Positions 22,690-34,423 of a DNA stretch of 64,000 nucleotides are shown here, one piece after another (position 1 is the stretch's first letter; every line of letters starts with the position of its first letter). The stretch covers positions 121,922,324 to 121,986,323 of the forward strand of contig CAKMRJ010005634.1 of NCBI GenBank assembly GCA_928212115.1, in the 5' to 3' direction. This DNA comes from Lactuca virosa. Lineage: Eukaryota; Streptophyta; Magnoliopsida; Asterales; Asteraceae. Made by a program: the position numbers and the translations under genes. The notes below the pieces were generated by a model that was not told the origin of the DNA, ran no database searches, and worked only from the letters and a program-made list of their open reading frames with translations.

Positions 22690-23656
22690 CTTGGTTTGAG
22701 GGATTCGGGTACACTCTCAGGTGTGTCTGAACTCAAACTAAGGACATGGTATGAAAGTTTTCAAAAGAAAATCATTTTTACAAAAGAATTTCTAAAAGAG
22801 AAAAGAACTTTGAAAAGAGAAAAAGGGTGTGGTGCATGCAATCAGCCGAGCTCAAGTAAGTACTCCCAAATTACCCATACAAGTTTATGTTAGGATATGT
22901 TTATGAGAACTGCATGCTAGTTAGGACTAAGGATCTAGGAAGGCTGCCTTATGTGCCTATTATATGTGTATCAGCTTTATGAGAATTGCACTCTAGTTTA
23001 GGACTAAGGATCTAGGAAGGATGCCTTATGTTCCTGTTATGTGTATCTCAGCTTTATGAACCGCATGCTAGTACAGATTAGTTAGTGATGGCCTGAATGT
23101 AATATGCTTGATTATGTGTACTCGATGCTCGAATGTTGCTTGCTTTGTGATTTTAGGAGTTCTAGTTATCTCTTACTAACTAGTAAATGAGTATGTTACG
23201 TTACATATTGCGAGGACTAAATAAATTTCAGAAGATTAGGTCTAGCTCTATTGCGCAACTCTTGTCTGAGTCCAACCGTTGTAGGGTAGGATCTTTCATT
23301 CGAAGAATTATCTAGTCTTAGTGATATGTAATAGTATTCATGAGCTAGTTAGGGGGAGGTAGCAGGGACTTCTTATGCAGCTGATGGCAGAGAGTGGGTT
23401 GGTGATTACCCTAGGGTAAGCCTAGGATGAGTTTAACATGAGATCAGCAATAGTAGTAGAAGGGACTTGGTGGAGTCGAGGCAGTTCTTGAGGAAAGTAC
23501 GGATAGATGTGGAAGGTAGTAAGGGCTACTACTACTGAAAGCAGATGATCCATACTCGAATCAAGGGAGTCTGAGATGAATCCAAGAAACTTGTTGTATG
23601 ATAGATCCCTCGAGTTATGATGAGTATACTGATGTTTGATATGGTGTATTTTCAGT
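22690..23656 (+). other. Element B leader, non-coding, with a ~79-bp tandem duplication
   Basis: No gene. Two tandem units at about 22901-23060 share GGACTAAGGATCTAGGAAGG and TATGTGTATC. Confidence 0.7.
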
Positions 23657-25420
23657 ATGGTGACATTTCGCCCTAGGTCGACTGGCACTGGTGAGGGATC
23701 AGGCTCGGGCTCTGGATCCGAGCAGATGGATGAGCAGACGAGGGAGTTTATTTTGTCTGAGATCATGTGCAGCATACTAGATCAGACTCCTGTGATCTTT
23801 GGATCGGTCAAGGAGGGTATTTTAGAGCTTCTGGATGAGAAGTTGAGCGCTTTCCGCATTGAGTTGGCGGCCATGATGGGGTCGCGCACACTGAATTTCA
23901 GGGAGTTCAGGGCTTGTGGAGCTCCCGGTTACTATGGGGCTTGGGACCTATTGCGAGTACTAGATGGTTGGCTAATGTCGCTAACGCGTTCTGCACCAGC
24001 AGATGTCCTGAGGGGGACAAGGTTAGACTAGCATCCTGTCTTCTGAAGGACAGGGCACGTGACGGGTGGGAGGAGGTTGGGATATCCATTGGGGATGATT
24101 CAGTTTTAGATGCTATAACATGGGGTGACTTCTCGGCCAGGTTCAAGGCCGATTTTGCACCAGTTATTGAGGTGCAACAGTTAGTACGGGAGTTTCAGGA
24201 CCTCCAGTAGACTACAGAGACAGTGGCGGAGATCACCGCCAAATTCAGAGAGAGAGAGAGAGAGAGCGCTTCTCGTACCAGATTATGTGGCGGACGAGGA
24301 GATGAAGAAGGCTCGATACCACAAGATGCTGAGGAGTGACATTAGACAGTATGTGAGCCACTCCAGCTGCAAGACGTTGGAGGACATGATTGCTAGGGCT
24401 CGAGAGAGAGTTGGATTTAGAGATGGAGAGGAAGAGGAAACCAGAGGAGGGTCAGTCAGGGAGTTTGGGCAAGAAGCCCAAGGTATCAGATCACAGATCT
24501 CGGAGCTAGAAGAGCCACAGCCTTTGTGGCAAATGCGGCAGGATGCACGAGGGAACATGCAAGGCGGGGAGTTCGAGCTGCTACAAGTGCGGCCGAACTG
24601 GTCATGTGAGCCGAGATTGCACAGCCACTACCACCACCACGACATCATCAGATCTGATTTGCTTTCAGTTCAAGCAGAGGGGACACAAGCGGTCCCAGTG
24701 CCCAAGTTTAGCAGCAGCAGGGAAGGTGGTAGCACCTTCTCCTGCCAGATTGAGTATTACGGATGGCCACCACGGCCGGGCTGAGGCGCCGACGGTACGG
24801 AGCAGGGCTTTTCAGCTTACTACAGAGGAGGCACGAGCAGCTCCTGATGTGGTGACAGGTATGTATCTTTATCTTATCTCTTTATTGTTATTGTTTATTA
24901 CATATGTTTATATGTTTTGTTATAGGATCGTTCTTAATGAACGGTATATCATCTTTGGTACTGTTTGATTCGGGTGCCACTTGATCTTTTGTGTCGCTTG
25001 CGCTTAGCAATCGATTTAGTAGAGCTACGGAGGAGCTCGATTGCCCGCTTAATGTAGAGATAGCATATGACAGGACCGTCAGGGTCACGAGAGTTCACAG
25101 AGGTTGTACTCTTCAGTTGTTTGACGAGCAGTTTTCAGTGCATCTGGTCCCTATTCCCCTGCGAGGGAATAAGGTTATAATGGGTATGGATTGGTTGAGC
25201 CCTAATGGGGCAATGATTGATTGTGAGCAGCAGCTAGTGAGTGTTCGCACTTCTAGTGAGGGAAGGTTAGTGATTCAGGCCGAGATGCCACAACGCGGAC
25301 CGATCTTATATCCAGTTGCGAGGGCGAGGCGTTACCTTCAGCAGGGTTGTGCAGGTTATGTCGCTAATGTGATGGATACCCAGGATAAGGGTAATGCTAC
25401 AGTGGAGGATGTACCGGTAG
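23657..25420 (+). pseudogene. Element B gag and aspartic protease
   Basis: The start is ATG 23657 (MVTFRPRSTGTGEGSGSGSG). The gag core follows with FREFRACGAPGYYGA, then, after a frame change near 23945, DPIASTRWLANVANAF and ITWGDFSARFKADFAP. A TAG at 24208 breaks QDLQ/TTETVAEI, and a (GA)n expansion at 24245-24268 codes RERERE. The nucleocapsid has CYKCGRTGHVSRDC and a second knuckle. An apparent intron (24859-24925) follows, then protease with LVLFDSGAT (a TGA directly after it), FVSLALSNRF and KVIMGMDWLSPNGAMIDC. The reading ends where the solo LTR inserts at GGTAG. Confidence 0.9.
24859..24925 (+). other. Apparent 67-bp GT-AG intron between gag and protease of B
   Basis: The sequence begins GTATGTATC, is strongly T-rich, and ends TTGTTATAG. 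Removing it joins GTG ACA G to GA TCG, giving VVTG|SFLMNGISSLVLFDSGAT, the exact frame expected for a chromovirus protease N terminus. Retained, it adds about 22 hydrophobic residues and shifts the frame. Splicing is inferred from sites and frame only. Confidence 0.65.
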
Positions 25421-28171
25421 TGTCACACCCCGAAACCGATGGCGGAAACGTTCCGGGGCGGAGTGACGTCATGTAGAGTATCACAACCAATGTACATAGC
25501 AAGCATAGTAAACACAACCATTAGATTACATGAGAAAGTTTTACATTTGTTTGAAAATAAAGTACTACAAGTTTTTCTTAAATACATTGGTTAGAACAAA
25601 AGTAAAGACGAGTCTTCTATATGCTCCGTCTTCTCAAAAAAGTTAGTAGGAGTACCTGTCTATGGATGCCCTGAGAATACAAGCAGTTTTAAAATATCAG
25701 CATAAAGCTGGTGAGTTCATAAGCGGTTTGTTTTCTGGAAAAAGATTCAGTTTCCTTTAGTTTCATGAACAGTTGATATCCAAGAAAATCCCGTATTTTC
25801 TTATAAAAGTAGTTTGGTTATCCCTTTGTTACACAATTTGAATTAAGAAAATCCTGCAAGTTTCCTTATGAAAATATGATTTGATTTCTCGTTAGATGTA
25901 CCATACAACCTTGTTTATGAAAAGTTACGTTATCCCAAGAAAACCCTATGTTTTCTTATGAAAAATATTCGCTGGTTATTGATTCTGAAATGATGTGTAC
26001 AAGTATCTACCATACTTGTATCGATTAAGTGAAGCATACTGAATGACTAGTTATCCCGTGGTAAGCATGTTAGTTTTGGCACGTACACAAAACTAATAAG
26101 TAAGTAGTGAACTAGTAGTAATCAAAGACAGTTATTACTAGGAGGTTAGTTCACTAAGTTCGTTATTACTTTATTAGTAAATCTCCATTATCTAAGTTGC
26201 GAGTTCCATAACCATACGCTAGACTAGATATGGCAATAAGAAGTCCATCATCATTTTATGACTTTTGTCACCCATGGACCTGACGATCCTACTGTAGCTA
26301 GCAGCAGGGTGCGGGGTAGTCAGCCCCGTATAGATCTATACACTCAAGTCACGCTCTCCCTCCAAGAGATTCTGGTTACGGGAGTAGTCCTCCACTCTCG
26401 TATCCATGTGGAGTGTTACCGAGGACGTGTCTCCAATCATAAGAATAATGAACTTTACAAGTAATAGTATAGAAAATCCCAGTTTATGAAATGACATGAA
26501 ATCCTTGTGAAATGTAAAAAAAAATGTAACATTTTATAATGAGTTTCACAATTGGTTTTGAAAACTAACTCCACGAGTTAGACGGTTGGTTAATACGGAT
26601 TTAAATGTTTAAAACATATTGAACATGTAGTTATGTTATACGAAACAATAGATTTGAGTACAAGTTTCCTTGTACTTTTGCTTGTATTCCCCCCCTGAAA
26701 ACATGAAAAACACGGAAAATGGTGTAGGGGTATGAACTCACCTGACGAGAATGTGCCGATTTAGATGCTAAGTATCAGTTTAGGGCTTGAACACGCGTGA
26801 GGTTCCTATGTAACATGAAGAGATACATAGTTGTATCTAATTAGACTTTGATTTACTAAGATAGCAGGATAATACACTCCGAGGCACGAAAACACTTCAA
26901 TTCAAGTGTTAGGGATGGTACGGGTTGTATCTAAGGAGTGTAGGGCCTAGATAAGGTGTTTAGTCTTCAAGTGTAAACCCTTAGGGGAGTTTACGGTCCA
27001 AAGACCACATCCCCCATGAGTTTACGGCCGTAAACTCATGGGTGATTTGTTTCTTGGTTGATCAATGACCTTATCTTGCACACAGGAAGGATCTAAGGTT
27101 GATTCCATGGCTTAGGAAGTGATCGGGACATGAAATGGCCTAGGAATTAGGGTTTACGGTTCTTGGACCACCCTTGGGGAGTTTACGGTCGTAAACTCAT
27201 GGGTTTACGGCCGTAAACCCAGCCTTGTCCATGTTTGTCCATTTTCCATGTGTTTTGGTGGTTTGTAGGCCATTCATGCAAGTTCTAGACTCAAATACAA
27301 GCCATGCAAAGTGTTTGGAGCATTAAAACACCCTTGGAAGGTGTTTACGGTTTTGGGAGATGTTCCCAAACCGTAAACTCAAGTTTATGCTCATTTGGAC
27401 ATGTTTTAGGGTTCTAAGATCATCCAAGCAAGTTTCAAGGCCATTAGACATGCATTGGAAGGGTTAAGGAGCATCAAAACCCCATGAAAGGGTGTTTACG
27501 GTTCTTGAACATTCAAGAACCGTAAACTCATGTTCATGGCCAAAAATTCATGATCGTGTGGTTCTAACTCCATGCATGTAAGGATCTAAGCATTAGAAGA
27601 GGTTTGGAAGGGTTTTGGGGCTTCAAAACCCCCATTGAAGGAGTTTACGGTTTTGGGAGGCTCCCCCAAACCGTAAACACATACTTTTGGTGATTTTTGG
27701 GAAGTTCAAACATAGATTTGCATGCATGATAGGATAAACAACTAGTTAGGAAGGATCACTTACCAAATTGGAGCTTGAAAGTGAAGATTTCTTGAGAGAG
27801 TTCGATTTCTAGAGAGAGAGTAGAGAGAGAAAGTTGAAGTGGGGAAAAGGGCTCAAAAGTGCCCACTCATGCTTTATATATGACTAGAGTTAGTGACCCG
27901 GTGGGAATACACCCAATACCGGCATTAAACGGAGCTTAATATTTTACCCGGGTAAATAACCATTACCCGCACTAGTCATAGTCTAGAAATTTTCAAAAGA
28001 TTATTTAGAGTGTTTTCACTCAAATAAATATTTCGTTTCAACACATAGGAAATTATAATAATAATTCTAAATGAATTATTTAATTTGAAAGTGAACGGAA
28101 AAACCCAAAATAAAAATAAATTTTATTAACGGCATGGGTTATGTTAACGGAATATCTTTCGGGTTGTCACA
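25421..28171 (-). mobile_element. Solo LTR related to element C (2751 bp)
   Basis: It begins TGTCACACCCCGAAACC and ends TTCGGGTTGTCACA, with TSD GGTAG at 25416-25420 and 28172-28176. No internal region is present. In minus orientation it shows the C-type layout: GTTTACGG hairpins (27020-27678) and a CTCAC stem-loop with loop TTTAT (25698-25715). It split the B polyprotein between protease and RT; the two sides join in frame when one GGTAG is removed. Confidence 0.92.
27020..27678 (-). repeat. Hairpin array in the C-type solo LTR
   Basis: Dyads or hairpins with outer arms GTTTACGG/CCGTAAAC lie at 27020-27035, 27181-27196, 27203-27218, 27343-27378, 27494-27527 and 27643-27678. The last three start 151 and 149 bp apart. 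Their inner stems differ (TTTTGGGA, TTCTTGAA, TTTTGGGAG) but stay complementary. Confidence 0.85.
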
Positions 28172-28753
28172 GGTAGTGCGAGAGTACCCGGACGTATTCC
28201 CGGAGGATCTGCCTGGGATACCTCCGGAGAGACAGGTTGAGTTTAGGATTGACCTACTCCGTGGTGCGGCTCCGATAGCCAAGGCAACATATCGGTTGGC
28301 TCCTAACGAGATGCAGGAGTTGTCTACGCAGCTGTAAGAGCTGTTGGACAAGGGTTTTATCAGGTCGAGTAGTTCACCATGGGGAGCCCCAATCCTATTT
28401 GTGAAGAAGAAGGACGGGTTACATTGCATGTGTATAAACTACCGGGAGCTGAACAAAGTAACGGTGAAGAACCGTTACCCACTTCCGAGGATAGATGATT
28501 TGTTTGATCAACTTCAGGGAGCATCTTGGTTCTCCAAGATCGATCTTCGGTCAGGGTATCACCAGATGCGAGTCAGTGACGATGATGTGCATAAGACAGC
28601 TTTTAGGACTCGCTATGGGCATTATGAGTTTGTAGGGATGCCGTTTGGGCTCACCAATGCTCCAGCCGCGTTCATGGACCTCAAGAACCGTGTGTGCAGA
28701 CCGATGCTGGATCGGTCTGTAATAGTATTCATTGATGACATCTTGGTTTACTC
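28172..28753 (+). pseudogene. Element B reverse transcriptase, N-terminal part
   Basis: The frame resumes with VREYPDVFPEDLPGIPP, then the RT core: NYRELNKVTVKNRYPLPRI, FSKIDLRSGYHQMRV, FGLTNAPAAFMDL and the catalytic FIDDILVYS at the end. A TAA (28335-28337, likely from CAA or CAG) interrupts STQL/ELLDKG. The hAT inserted at GTTTACTC, a few codons after the catalytic Asp pair, separating palm from thumb. Confidence 0.92.
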
Positions 28754-29748
28754 CAGGGCCGGCCTATGGGCCAGGGCAAGTTGCGTCACCGCCCCGGGAC
28801 CCCAAAAGCCTAAGAGCCCTATATTTTAAAGCTGTTATATTGGATTGATAGTTTGAAAGCCCATTTTTTATAACGTTTGATCTGTTAAAAGGGCCCAAAT
28901 CCAAACTCCAACTCAGGCGCCAAAGAGAACGCGACTAGTGACTTTCGATTGGGAATTCCAAGGCGTTAACATCGGACTCTCAAACGGCAAATGTGAAAAC
29001 TGAAGCGCTGTCACCATATATGCCACACTCAATTTTAAAATAGATTATCCGATTTCTTTCCCTCTCCAAATCTGTTGTGCCAATACCACAATACGCCATT
29101 TGATTTCTGATTTTCTTCTAATAGCCTGAATCCTGATCGTCACGCCAATTCGCCGTTTGCCATAACCAAAACTCAAACTGAAAGTCCGAAATGCCAATAC
29201 GTGGTACGCCATCTGATTTGTTTCATCTTTATTTCTTTTTTATTTATGGAATTTTTGTTTTGCTTTCTGATTTCTGTTTCATGAATATGCTTTTTGTTTC
29301 TCGAATATACAGTCTGGAATATGATTTCTATTAATTTACAAGAACATGTTGTAGGTTTTTTGGTCTTCAGATATACTTATCAGGTATTTCTTTGGGTTTG
29401 GCCATTTGGGTCTTGAGATCTTTATTAATTTCTTGTTCTTCTGTTTGTAATTGTTGCTAAATGCCATTGTCGATTTCTTTTGTTTGTAATTGTTGCTAAA
29501 TACCACTGTCGATTCTTGAGTTTTAATTGTTCATTATTTAATGCATTAAGTTATTAAGTAGATCCACGAGTCTAATCAATTTTTCTTTCCAGATGTGATG
29601 ACTTGTGACTTGCTGCTTTTGTTGGTATTTGGTAGTACTTAGGAGTAGGAGTCTAGGATAATTACAAGACCATTCACTAATTTTTTTTGGTTTTTTGACT
29701 TTTCTTTGGACTCTAGTCACTAATGAAATGTAACATATTACAAATTCA
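28754..29748. other. hAT left arm, non-coding
   Basis: The segment is GC-rich at the end, then AT-rich with T-rich runs. A loosely duplicated block carries CCAATACxxxxxTACGCCAT at about 29082 and 29192. No gene seen. Confidence 0.65.
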
Positions 29749-30944
29749 CACTAGTACAAAAATGACCTACGGTCACACTTTCTGAAAAACGGCCTGTGAC
29801 ACTTTTTATTAAAAGTGTGGCCAGAGGTCACTAAAAAAATTTAGAGACTGTTTTTGGGTACATTTAAATTAGTTTGTGTGGCCATTATATAGATAATTAA
29901 AACTTTAACCACACTTAATTGTACCAAATGTGACAAATATTAGTCACACTCGACCACTGAGGCCATAGGTCACAATCAGCCACAGGTATCGATTAAGATT
30001 GTCATACTTTTTTTTTATGAGAGACAGTAGATTAACGTATTGTGACATGAGTTAGTTCTATGTGTGTTTGTAACCTGGTGCCTATTTAGCCACATAACAG
30101 ACAAAGTAGCTAAAAGGTGATACACATGGTCACACTAAATATTTGTGTGTCCATAGGGCGGTTCTGTACTGGTTGTACTTAGTTAACGCAAGAAATTAAA
30201 AGAATTTAGTATTGGTTACTTATGGTCATGTATCATTTATTATGTGTCTCAAAATATTATGAATTGGCTTTAAGAAGAAACAAATATTGTGTGTGTAGGT
30301 AGCATTTAGTTACGATTACAACTATTATATGTGTCTATATGTAAATATAGACACATATGTAATGTTTATTCTGGTTGTACTATTGTATTTGGAAGACTCA
30401 ATTTGACCATATTTATCTTTGATATCATTTGGCAGAATAAAAAATGAACAAAAAGTTCAATCGTGGCATTTTACAAAAGTACATTGCTTATTTTGCAATT
30501 AAAGGGTTGTATAAATTAATGAAAAAAAAATGAATGGCAGTTTTGTAAAGTTAGAAACTATTTTTGAAAAAAACTAAAAATAATAAAGACAAAAACAAAT
30601 AACAATATGGTTGTATTGAATAAGAGCTATAAGAAAGGAACAAATTGCCCTTTTTGTCATCTATTCTTTTAATTGCACCAGATCAGACACCATTAAAAAT
30701 AAAAAGAATACAACTTATTTTAACAGAATAGTATGATAAATAAATGAAAAGAATACAACTTTGTCTAACATTGCATAACAAAAGTACTTTACTATAACAT
30801 GCAGTTTATGTTATAACATGTCATCCACCATTACAGTAAAAAACTGAAAAAAATAACTTTGAGTTATAACAACATTACACCAGAATAGTTTGATTGTATA
30901 ATATGGTAAAAAAATATTAAGGAAAGTACATCGTCATTTTTTGT
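29749..30944. repeat. CACTA left subterminal region
   Basis: Short motifs around GTCACA and TGTGAC/TGTGGC recur in both directions to about 30400, as expected for transposase-binding subterminal repeats. The rest, to 30944, is AT-rich with nothing recognised. Confidence 0.7.
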
Positions 30945-33900
30945 CATTTTCTTATTCTCCACGTAACGCTAGGATCAAGGTTTGGCCTTTCCCTTCTACG
31001 AACAAAAATAAAGATCATTAAATGTTAAAAGAAGGAAAAATATTATCGCTACAAATGTAATTCATGACATTAAGAAACACATACCGTACGTATGACAATA
31101 CCATGACAATCAGTACGAAAATAATCATTTTCCGTCTGCAACTCAAGTGTGTCTACACTTGGCAATATATTATCATTCTGAGGAACTACAGTACTAAATT
31201 CTTCATCCACATCTTCATATGTATCTCTGTAATTTTTGGGAGGTGTATTGACCACAATAGACATTTTTTGATCGAGCGGGTCTGTGACATAAAATACTTG
31301 TTGTGCTTGTTAAGCCAATATGAAGGGATCACCTTTATAGCCTAATCTTTTTAGTTCAACTAGTGTGTACCCCAATTTATCCTTTTTTACCCCATTTCTA
31401 TTGTCAACCCAGTCACACATGAAAATTGGAATTCATTTAAAATTATAATCTAGTACCCATATCTCTTGTAAAACACCATAATAAGTGTTCTCGACATATG
31501 TTACAACTTCTTTACTGATGTGTGTGTCAGTTGCAACGACACTAACCCTACTGTTTTGGTATAATTTACCTTCACGAGCTTTTGTACGAAAAGTATATCC
31601 ATTGATAGCATATACATCGTATTTAATAATGTTCTTATTGGGTCCATGTGAAATCCATCTCATAATCTCTGTTATACTTTCTCTACAGTCCCCTAACTCT
31701 CTCTCTACCTGAATTATAATTAGATAATGAATTTAAGATATAAAGAAATACATAACAAAGAACACATCATATATGAAATGAATATACCTCCTTTCGTAAC
31801 CAATGACCAAATGTATTACTGTGATCTTGTTCTAGCTGTGCCTTTCGTTTAGTAGGGTGTTGATGTTGCAAAAAATCCATGTGTCGTCTGTCAATACGTT
31901 AATGTTAATATTATAACAAAAAAACATACATGTAAAAGAACTTACTTGATATACGGGAGTACTTCAGATGTATTTTGCAATACAAAGAAATGTGCTTTGT
32001 TAAATAGTTCTGCGGAAACTTCTACCGATTTAGCAGCTGATAGAGGAGTATCGTTCGTAATAGAAGTACTATCTACACCTATTTTAATTCCACATGTGTT
32101 ATAATTGTCAGGTGGAATACCAACAATATCCATCTTTTTGAGGAATTCACTAAAAAACTCAATCGTCTCTTTTGCAACATTCTCTTCTGCAATGCATCCT
32201 TCTGGTCTATTTTTGTTTCACACGTACCCCTTAATAACCTTCATAAACCTTTCGAACAGGTACATACATCTAAAGAATATTGGACCGCATAATTTTACTT
32301 CACTAGTTAGATAAACGGTTAAATGAATCATCACATCAAAAAATGATGGTGGAAAGTGTTTCTCAAGAAGGCATAAGGTTACACATAACTCCTCTTGCAA
32401 CTTATCGAGCTCATCCAGTTTGATTTCTTTGCTACATATTGATTTGAAAAAGAAACAAAACCTTGTAATAGCAACTCTGGTGGGTGGATGCATAATAGAT
32501 CGAATTGCTATGGGCAAAAATTGTTGCATGAGCATGTGATAGTCATGTGATTTTAGTCCGATCAACTTCCTATCCTTCAGACTCACCAAACTAGAAAAAT
32601 TAGAACAATACCCTTGAGGAACCCTTAAGTTGTATAAAGTCTCACATAATTTGTCTTTTTCCACTTTTGTCAATGTACAACCTGCTGCGGGAAGTGTTGT
32701 GTTGTTCCCTTCTATCTGAGGATGCAGCTCTGGTTTTAAACCATAATGAACCAAATCCAATCGAGCTTTATAACCATCTTTCGTCTTCCCGGGAACGTTC
32801 AACACAGTTCCGGTTAAACTCTCGCCCACGTTCTTTTCGACATGCATAAAATCTATACAATGTGGAATCAAATTGTCGCGCCAATACCTTAGCTGTCTAT
32901 ACCATATATTGAATTTCTTCCAGTATGTATTATTTTGCTGGCCCACATCTGAAGTACCCACTTGGCGTGATTTTCTCTTTTTTTATTAATCTTCCCACCT
33001 CTTCCAGTTGTAGAATGTTGGATTTCTGCCTCCTTGCCTTTAGACACCTTTCCCCATTAAGTAATTATAAATTTGACCCTGTTATATACTTCCTCCCCAT
33101 TCATAGGTTCTGGAGAGGGTGAGAACTCTTGTTGTCTATTGAATGCCTTTTTTTTGTCTTCTGAACGGGTGATCATACGGTAGAAATCATCTATGACCAG
33201 CATAACTCTGCTTATTCGATTCAGGGAGTCTAATGCAGTGTGTTTCTTCGCCACACACAACACAACCTTGAAATCCGCTGTATGGACAACCACTTAATGT
33301 ACCTAGAGCAGGATAATCATTAATAGTCCATAACACTACTGCACATAGTTTAAACTGCTCTTGTGCATATGCATCGTATGTTTCAACTCCAATATCAAAT
33401 AATAATTGCAGATCATCAATAAAAGGTGCTAGGAGCACATCAATATCGTTTCCTGGTGTTCCCGAAATCAATAACGAAAGCATGATGAACTTTCTCTTTA
33501 TACACAACCATGGTGGAAGGTTGTAAATGATAGTTAAAATAGGCCACACACTATGACTCCTATTTCCTTTATTCATATCGACCCCGTCAGCCGAAATGCC
33601 TAGCTGCAAATTTCTTGGCTCGCTAGCAAAGTCAGGATATTTGTCATCAATGGCAGCCCATGCTAGCGAATCAGCTGGGTGACTTAAAACACCAATATCC
33701 ACCTTTCTGTCTGTTGTGTGCCATGTTAAATCTTTTGCAGTAGTCTTAGACTGAAAAGGTCGTTTTAAGCGCGGAATAATTGGAAAGTACCACAAAAATT
33801 TTGCAGGAATATTCTTCTAAATTTTATTTTTTTGTTCATCGACCTTTCATCTTGATTTACCACAAGTAGGACATGTTTACATGTCTGTGTATTCGTTTCT

Positions 33901-34423
33901 GTAAAGTATACAGTTGTTGACACATGCATGTATCTTAATATACCCTAAACACATTGCCTTGAATGCTTTTTTGGCCTCGTATGTACTACTATACATTTCG
34001 TTACCTTCTGGTAACATATTTTTGATCAAAACCAATAATTCGGTAAAGCACTTATCTGATACTCCATACTTACTCTTTAAGTTGAGTAGTTGTATGACTG
34101 CAGATAATTTTGTGAAATTAGGACACTCTTTATGTAGGGGCTTCTTGGCATCTTCAATCAGTTCTCTAAACTTCTCAGGCTTCCCAATAAAATTTTCTTC
34201 TACAGCTTCCACCATCTCTATTGTTTCTGCAGCATCTGCTGGCATTTCTGTGTTCATATTCGTGGAATCAACAACGTATGACGTGTCCATGTCAAAATTA
34301 TGTTCATATATATAATTTCTGGGTGGTTCCTCTATTTCTCCATGCTTATTCCAATTCGTGTATGTTTCATCAATTCCATTCCTGAATAGGTGATCATCTA
34401 CCACATCCACCGAATGAGATATG

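Noticed and set aside
25421..28171. A complete second copy of element C
   Set aside because: Only one LTR is present, flanked directly by GGTAG on both sides, with no internal region; it is a solo LTR of a related family.
33914..34315. 133-residue + strand ORF
   Set aside because: It is antisense to the TNP2 transposase coding sequence, which has clear family motifs.
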